64,000 bases of DNA from assembly GCF_943373825.1 (NCBI RefSeq), contig NZ_CALSBP010000001.1:434001-498000 (forward strand). Reading direction: 5' to 3'. Below the pieces are notes generated by a model. That model saw only the letters and a list, made by a program, of their open reading frames with translations, made no database searches and was not told where the DNA came from. Position numbers and translations under genes: made by a program. Shown here one piece after another: positions 61,250-64,000 of this stretch. How positions within the stretch are numbered: position 1 is the first letter of the stretch; each line of letters starts with the position of its first letter. Source of the stretch: Aquimarina spinulae (lineage in GTDB: Bacteria > Bacteroidota > Bacteroidia > Flavobacteriales > Flavobacteriaceae).

Positions 61250-61876
61250 ATGGATGAATTAGAACTATTAAAGAAAGACTGGAAGAAGCAGGAAGATGTG
61301 CTTCCCAAGTTGTCTTATAAAGAAATATATAAAATGATACTAAAGAAATCTTCTTCTATTGTAAGATGGATTTTTATCATTAGTATTTTAGAATTTCTAT
61401 TATGGGCTTCTTTGGATGTCTTATTTAGACTAAACGGAATGTATACGGCAGAAGTAGAAAAGGTAGATATGGGGTCGTACTCCTTAATAGCTTCAATTGT
61501 TTCTTACGGTATTTTGCTATACTTTATTACTCGTTTTTATATCAACTATAAGAAAATAAAAGTTACCGATTCTGCTAAAGTATTAATGGAAAATATTATA
61601 AAAACCAGAAGAACGGTAAAACGATATATCTGGGTAAATATTAGCTTTTTTGCATTAGCGATGATTGCTACTATGAGTTATGCGCTTATATTTACAGAAA
61701 CATTTCAGAATAGCTCTGCCGAAAATCAATTGCCAGTATGGTTAATTGTAGTAGTTACTTTATTGGTTACTTCAGCATTTATAGGGGTAATAGCATTATT
61801 CTATAGAGTTATTTATGGAATTTTTACCCGAAGGTTGAAAAGGAATTATGGGGAACTTAAAAAACTAGAGATATGA
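61250..61876 (+). CDS. membrane protein cotranscribed with ECF sigma factor (possible anti-sigma)
   Basis: A 208-residue protein with a cytoplasmic N-terminal region (1-35; LELLKKDWKKQEDVLPKLSY) and four membrane segments (about 37-55, 77-95, 125-145, 162-185). The N-terminal region could hold the sigma factor, in the manner of anti-sigma proteins, but has no ZAS motif (H-x3-C-x2-C). The 4-bp gap to the sigma gene supports linked function. The stop codon abuts the stop of the convergent LETM1-related gene with no spare base between. Confidence 0.7.
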   Translation: MDELELLKKDWKKQEDVLPKLSYKEIYKMILKKSSSIVRWIFIISILEFLLWASLDVLFRLNGMYTAEVEKVDMGSYSLIASIVSYGILLYFITRFYINYKKIKVTDSAKVLMENIIKTRRTVKRYIWVNISFFALAMIATMSYALIFTETFQNSSAENQLPVWLIVVVTLLVTSAFIGVIALFYRVIYGIFTRRLKRNYGELKKLEI

Positions 61877-63061
61877 TTATTTATTCTCATTAAATGCAGA
61901 TGGTAATAGCTGAGGAATAAATTTAACCAGTAAGGGCAATAATAAACTTCCACCCGGTAGAATAAAAATAGCTAAAGAAGGTATCGTTTTACAGATATCG
62001 AGTAGTTGTTTTTTTACTTGTTGTTTTTCTTCCTTAGATAAATCCCGCATAGTAGATTGCCCTAATAAAATCATTAGATCTTTACTTTCAGAGATTTCTT
62101 TAATTAATCTTTTTTTATTCCTTAATATCAATATACTTACCGTTCGCGAGGTTTGCTGGTAAAAATGTAATGCAGGATTCGAGTAATTAAAAAATGAAAT
62201 ATCTTCTTTATGTTCATTAATAAACGATTGTACCAAATCAATCGATTCTGCTATTACCGTATGAGGTAGCTCAAGCTCTGTACCAAGAGCTAGCATAAAA
62301 CTCTGCTCTCCAGTATCTACTTCTCTATCATTCCAAACAGCTAAACTGGTAAGGTCCAGGATGTATTTTTTTTCAATTTCATCGGTATATGGATCTAATT
62401 CTATATAATCAAAACTAGCTTCTTCTTCGGTAGAAATATTAGTATACCGTACAGAAGAAGAGAATAGCTTAACCAAAAGCTTGTCATATTCATCTTGCTC
62501 TTTTTTAGAGTTTAGAGCAAGAAAAACAGTATTTGTTAAGGTTTCCTCTAATTTGGCAGCATACCCAAAAGGATCCTTATCATGTATAAGAAAATACTCA
62601 AAAGCTAATACATCAATAAATAATAATGCATTTGTTAATAGATGACTAAAGTTTTTCTTAAAAACAGATTCATTGGTTTGTATACGGGCATGTATAATTT
62701 TTTCGAGCTTTTCACTTTTATTTCCAGAGAGGATATTCCCTAAAGAAAAAATAGATTTTTTGGTATCTAAAAAATCATAGAACTGTATAAGTGCTTCAAT
62801 ACAATCATTTTTATTAGCATTTTCGATCGTATCATAGTAGGTAATCACAAGTGCAGCGAATAAATTGATCTTTGTTTTTTCTTCTTCAGAATAAACAATA
62901 TCAGAATCATTAACTACAATAATATCTACAGAAGTACCATAGATAAAACCTACTCGTCTTAAATCGAGATATAGCTTATCAAATGACCATTGAGGCAAAT
63001 TAGGGTCGTCATCGAGATCTCTTAAGAATTTTTCGATCCAACCCGAAGTTGAAGGATTCAT
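61877..63061 (-). CDS. LETM1-related (biofilm-associated type) protein
   Basis: A 394-residue protein without signal peptide. The opening MNPSTSGWIEKFLRDLD is typical of a Bacteroidota family annotated as LETM1-related biofilm-associated protein. The body (20-310) is helical. The C-terminal part (about 325-394) resembles the LETM1 ribosome-binding region: STMRDLSKEEKQQVKKQLLD, then TIPSLAIFILPGGSLLLPLL with one hydrophobic helix and LLPSAF. Cation or ribosome binding is known for mitochondrial LETM1 only. It is monocistronic, divergent from the oxygenase gene at 63354. Confidence 0.8.
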   Translation of the reverse strand: MNPSTSGWIEKFLRDLDDDPNLPQWSFDKLYLDLRRVGFIYGTSVDIIVVNDSDIVYSEEEKTKINLFAALVITYYDTIENANKNDCIEALIQFYDFLDTKKSIFSLGNILSGNKSEKLEKIIHARIQTNESVFKKNFSHLLTNALLFIDVLAFEYFLIHDKDPFGYAAKLEETLTNTVFLALNSKKEQDEYDKLLVKLFSSSVRYTNISTEEEASFDYIELDPYTDEIEKKYILDLTSLAVWNDREVDTGEQSFMLALGTELELPHTVIAESIDLVQSFINEHKEDISFFNYSNPALHFYQQTSRTVSILILRNKKRLIKEISESKDLMILLGQSTMRDLSKEEKQQVKKQLLDICKTIPSLAIFILPGGSLLLPLLVKFIPQLLPSAFNENK

Positions 63062-63353
63062 TGATTAATGATTTATTACAAAGTTAATTTTATTTTGGTG
63101 AAATGCTATTTTGAAAAGTTATTAAAATATGTAAAGAAAAATGAAATTTCTATGATTTTTTTTGATATCAAAACAAATCTTGTACGGCATGTCAAAAGAT
63201 AGCAAAATTGTATCAGAATACAGGTGGATTAGGCTGTGTTAGAACATTTATATTAATAACAACGCAAGAAACGGGTTTTAAGAATCTGATAATAATAAGA
63301 GTTTTATGGTTTCAGAGAAACGTATTAATAAAAACGTGTAAAAACGCAAAAAA

Positions 63354-64000
63354 GTGAAAGAAATACAAGATAAAATAGAAACTATAGATTGGCAAATAGT
63401 AACCGATAGAATAAATAGAAGAGGATATGCTATTATCCCAGGATTTCTTTCAGAAAATCAATGCAGGAAAATGGTAGATCAATACGATAATCCGAAAGGT
63501 TATCGTAAAACAGTAGTGATGGAACGATACAGGTTTGGCCTGGGAGAGTACAAATATTTTGATTACCCGCTACCAGAACTCGTACAGGCTATTAGAGAAA
63601 ATATATATCCAAAGCTTACTCCAATTGCTAATTTATGGATGAAAGTATTAAAAATAGATAAGATCTTTCCTAAAACACTTCAAGAATTAAAGGCATTATG
63701 CCATTCGAATGATCAACTAAAACCGACGCCGTTGATTTTGAAATATGGAGTAGGAGGGTTTAATACGCTACATCAGGATATGTATGGAGACGTGTATTTT
63801 CCTCTCCAAACTGTTTTGTTTTTAAACGAACCAGATAAAGATTATACAGGGGGAGAATTTGTAATAACACAACAAACTCCAAGAGCCCAGTCTAAAGCTA
63901 TTGTTTTAAGACCTAAAAAAGGAGATATGCTTATTTTTACAACTAATTTTAAACCTGTAAAAGGAACAAAAGGATATTATAGGGTAAATATGAAACATGG
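63354..64000 (+). CDS. 2OG-Fe(II) oxygenase (3' end missing)
   Basis: The frame opens at a GTG (63354), because an in-frame TAA lies 18 bp upstream and no ATG comes before residue 40. It is still open at the window end (215 codons). Iron ligands are H140 and D142 in LHQDMYGD, and the distal His is H215 in the final RVNMKHG. PGGEF-like TGGEFVITQQ and GDMLIFTTNF fit the double-stranded beta helix of the dioxygenases. The family occurs in many bacteria as a short 2OG-Fe(II) oxygenase; the substrate is unknown. The missing C-terminus is expected to be short. Confidence 0.82.
   Translation, partial: MKEIQDKIETIDWQIVTDRINRRGYAIIPGFLSENQCRKMVDQYDNPKGYRKTVVMERYRFGLGEYKYFDYPLPELVQAIRENIYPKLTPIANLWMKVLKIDKIFPKTLQELKALCHSNDQLKPTPLILKYGVGGFNTLHQDMYGDVYFPLQTVLFLNEPDKDYTGGEFVITQQTPRAQSKAIVLRPKKGDMLIFTTNFKPVKGTKGYYRVNMKH

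Noticed and set aside
1..64000. tRNA or rRNA genes
   Set aside because: I looked for clover-leaf sequences with CCA-type ends and rRNA signatures in the intergenic regions and saw none; a tRNA search program would settle it.

Overview
The window is AT-rich chromosomal DNA from a marine-type member of the Flavobacteriaceae (phylum Bacteroidota), most like Aquimarina or a close relative. The evidence is type IX secretion C-terminal sorting domains (positions 1-2334, 6457-7380), Bacteroidota -7 promoter boxes (TAnnTTTG), surface-lipoprotein signals of the form C-S-K-D-D, GEVED, GIN (DUF2807), 2TM and DUF2141 families, a PspC/PadR locus and many LytTR/LytS-type regulators. No rRNA, tRNA, CRISPR array, phage or transposase gene was seen. 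The genus is an inference.

Layout. 1-6270: the 3' end of a GEVED adhesin-like secreted protein, then small enzymes (GNAT, metallo-beta-lactamase-fold hydrolase with a divergent HxlR regulator, methyltransferase, PaaI-like thioesterase, TRIC-type channel). 6360-24330: a large signalling and surface block. It has one LytTR response regulator, four LytS-type histidine kinases whose catalytic halves are almost identical, two secreted proteins, and four tandem cadherin plus six-bladed NHL-propeller lipoproteins. Four promoters here carry the same direct-repeat operator, TTCACAAA-N12-TTCACAAA about 30 bp before a -7 box, which looks like the LytTR binding site of this system. 24330-24480: a 145-bp palindromic element with 15-bp terminal inverted repeats. 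24800-33760: thioredoxin reductase, a PadR-PspC-GIN envelope-stress locus, and small membrane and hotdog proteins. 33770-37080: OxyR, DUF2141, and a HupE / anchor-protein / His-tailed lipoprotein set. 37500-45555: an ankyrin protein and the MoxR-DUF58-DUF4350-DUF4129-SpoIIM operon, with RDD divergent.

45600-50000 holds six very short genes for Gly-Gly-type leader peptides with Cys-rich or Thr/Ser/Cys cores. Three were found only by reading short frames. They look like RiPP or bacteriocin precursors. One core (49215-49415) has the cysteine pattern of an inhibitor cystine knot. Housekeeping genes (peptidyl-prolyl isomerase, NUDIX CoA pyrophosphatase, acyltransferase) lie among them, and no modification or export enzymes are in the window. 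A TPR-AraC regulator follows.

52070-58356 (minus strand) is a second LytTR system: TonB-dependent receptor, DUF2141 protein, TPR-like protein, a LytS kinase fused to a 2TM domain, two free-standing 2TM proteins and the LytTR regulator. A LytTR-consensus direct repeat lies before the receptor gene. 58448-64000 has a YfiM-like protein, a type II NADH dehydrogenase, an ECF sigma factor with a membrane partner, a LETM1-related protein and the 5' part of a 2OG-Fe(II) oxygenase that runs off the end.
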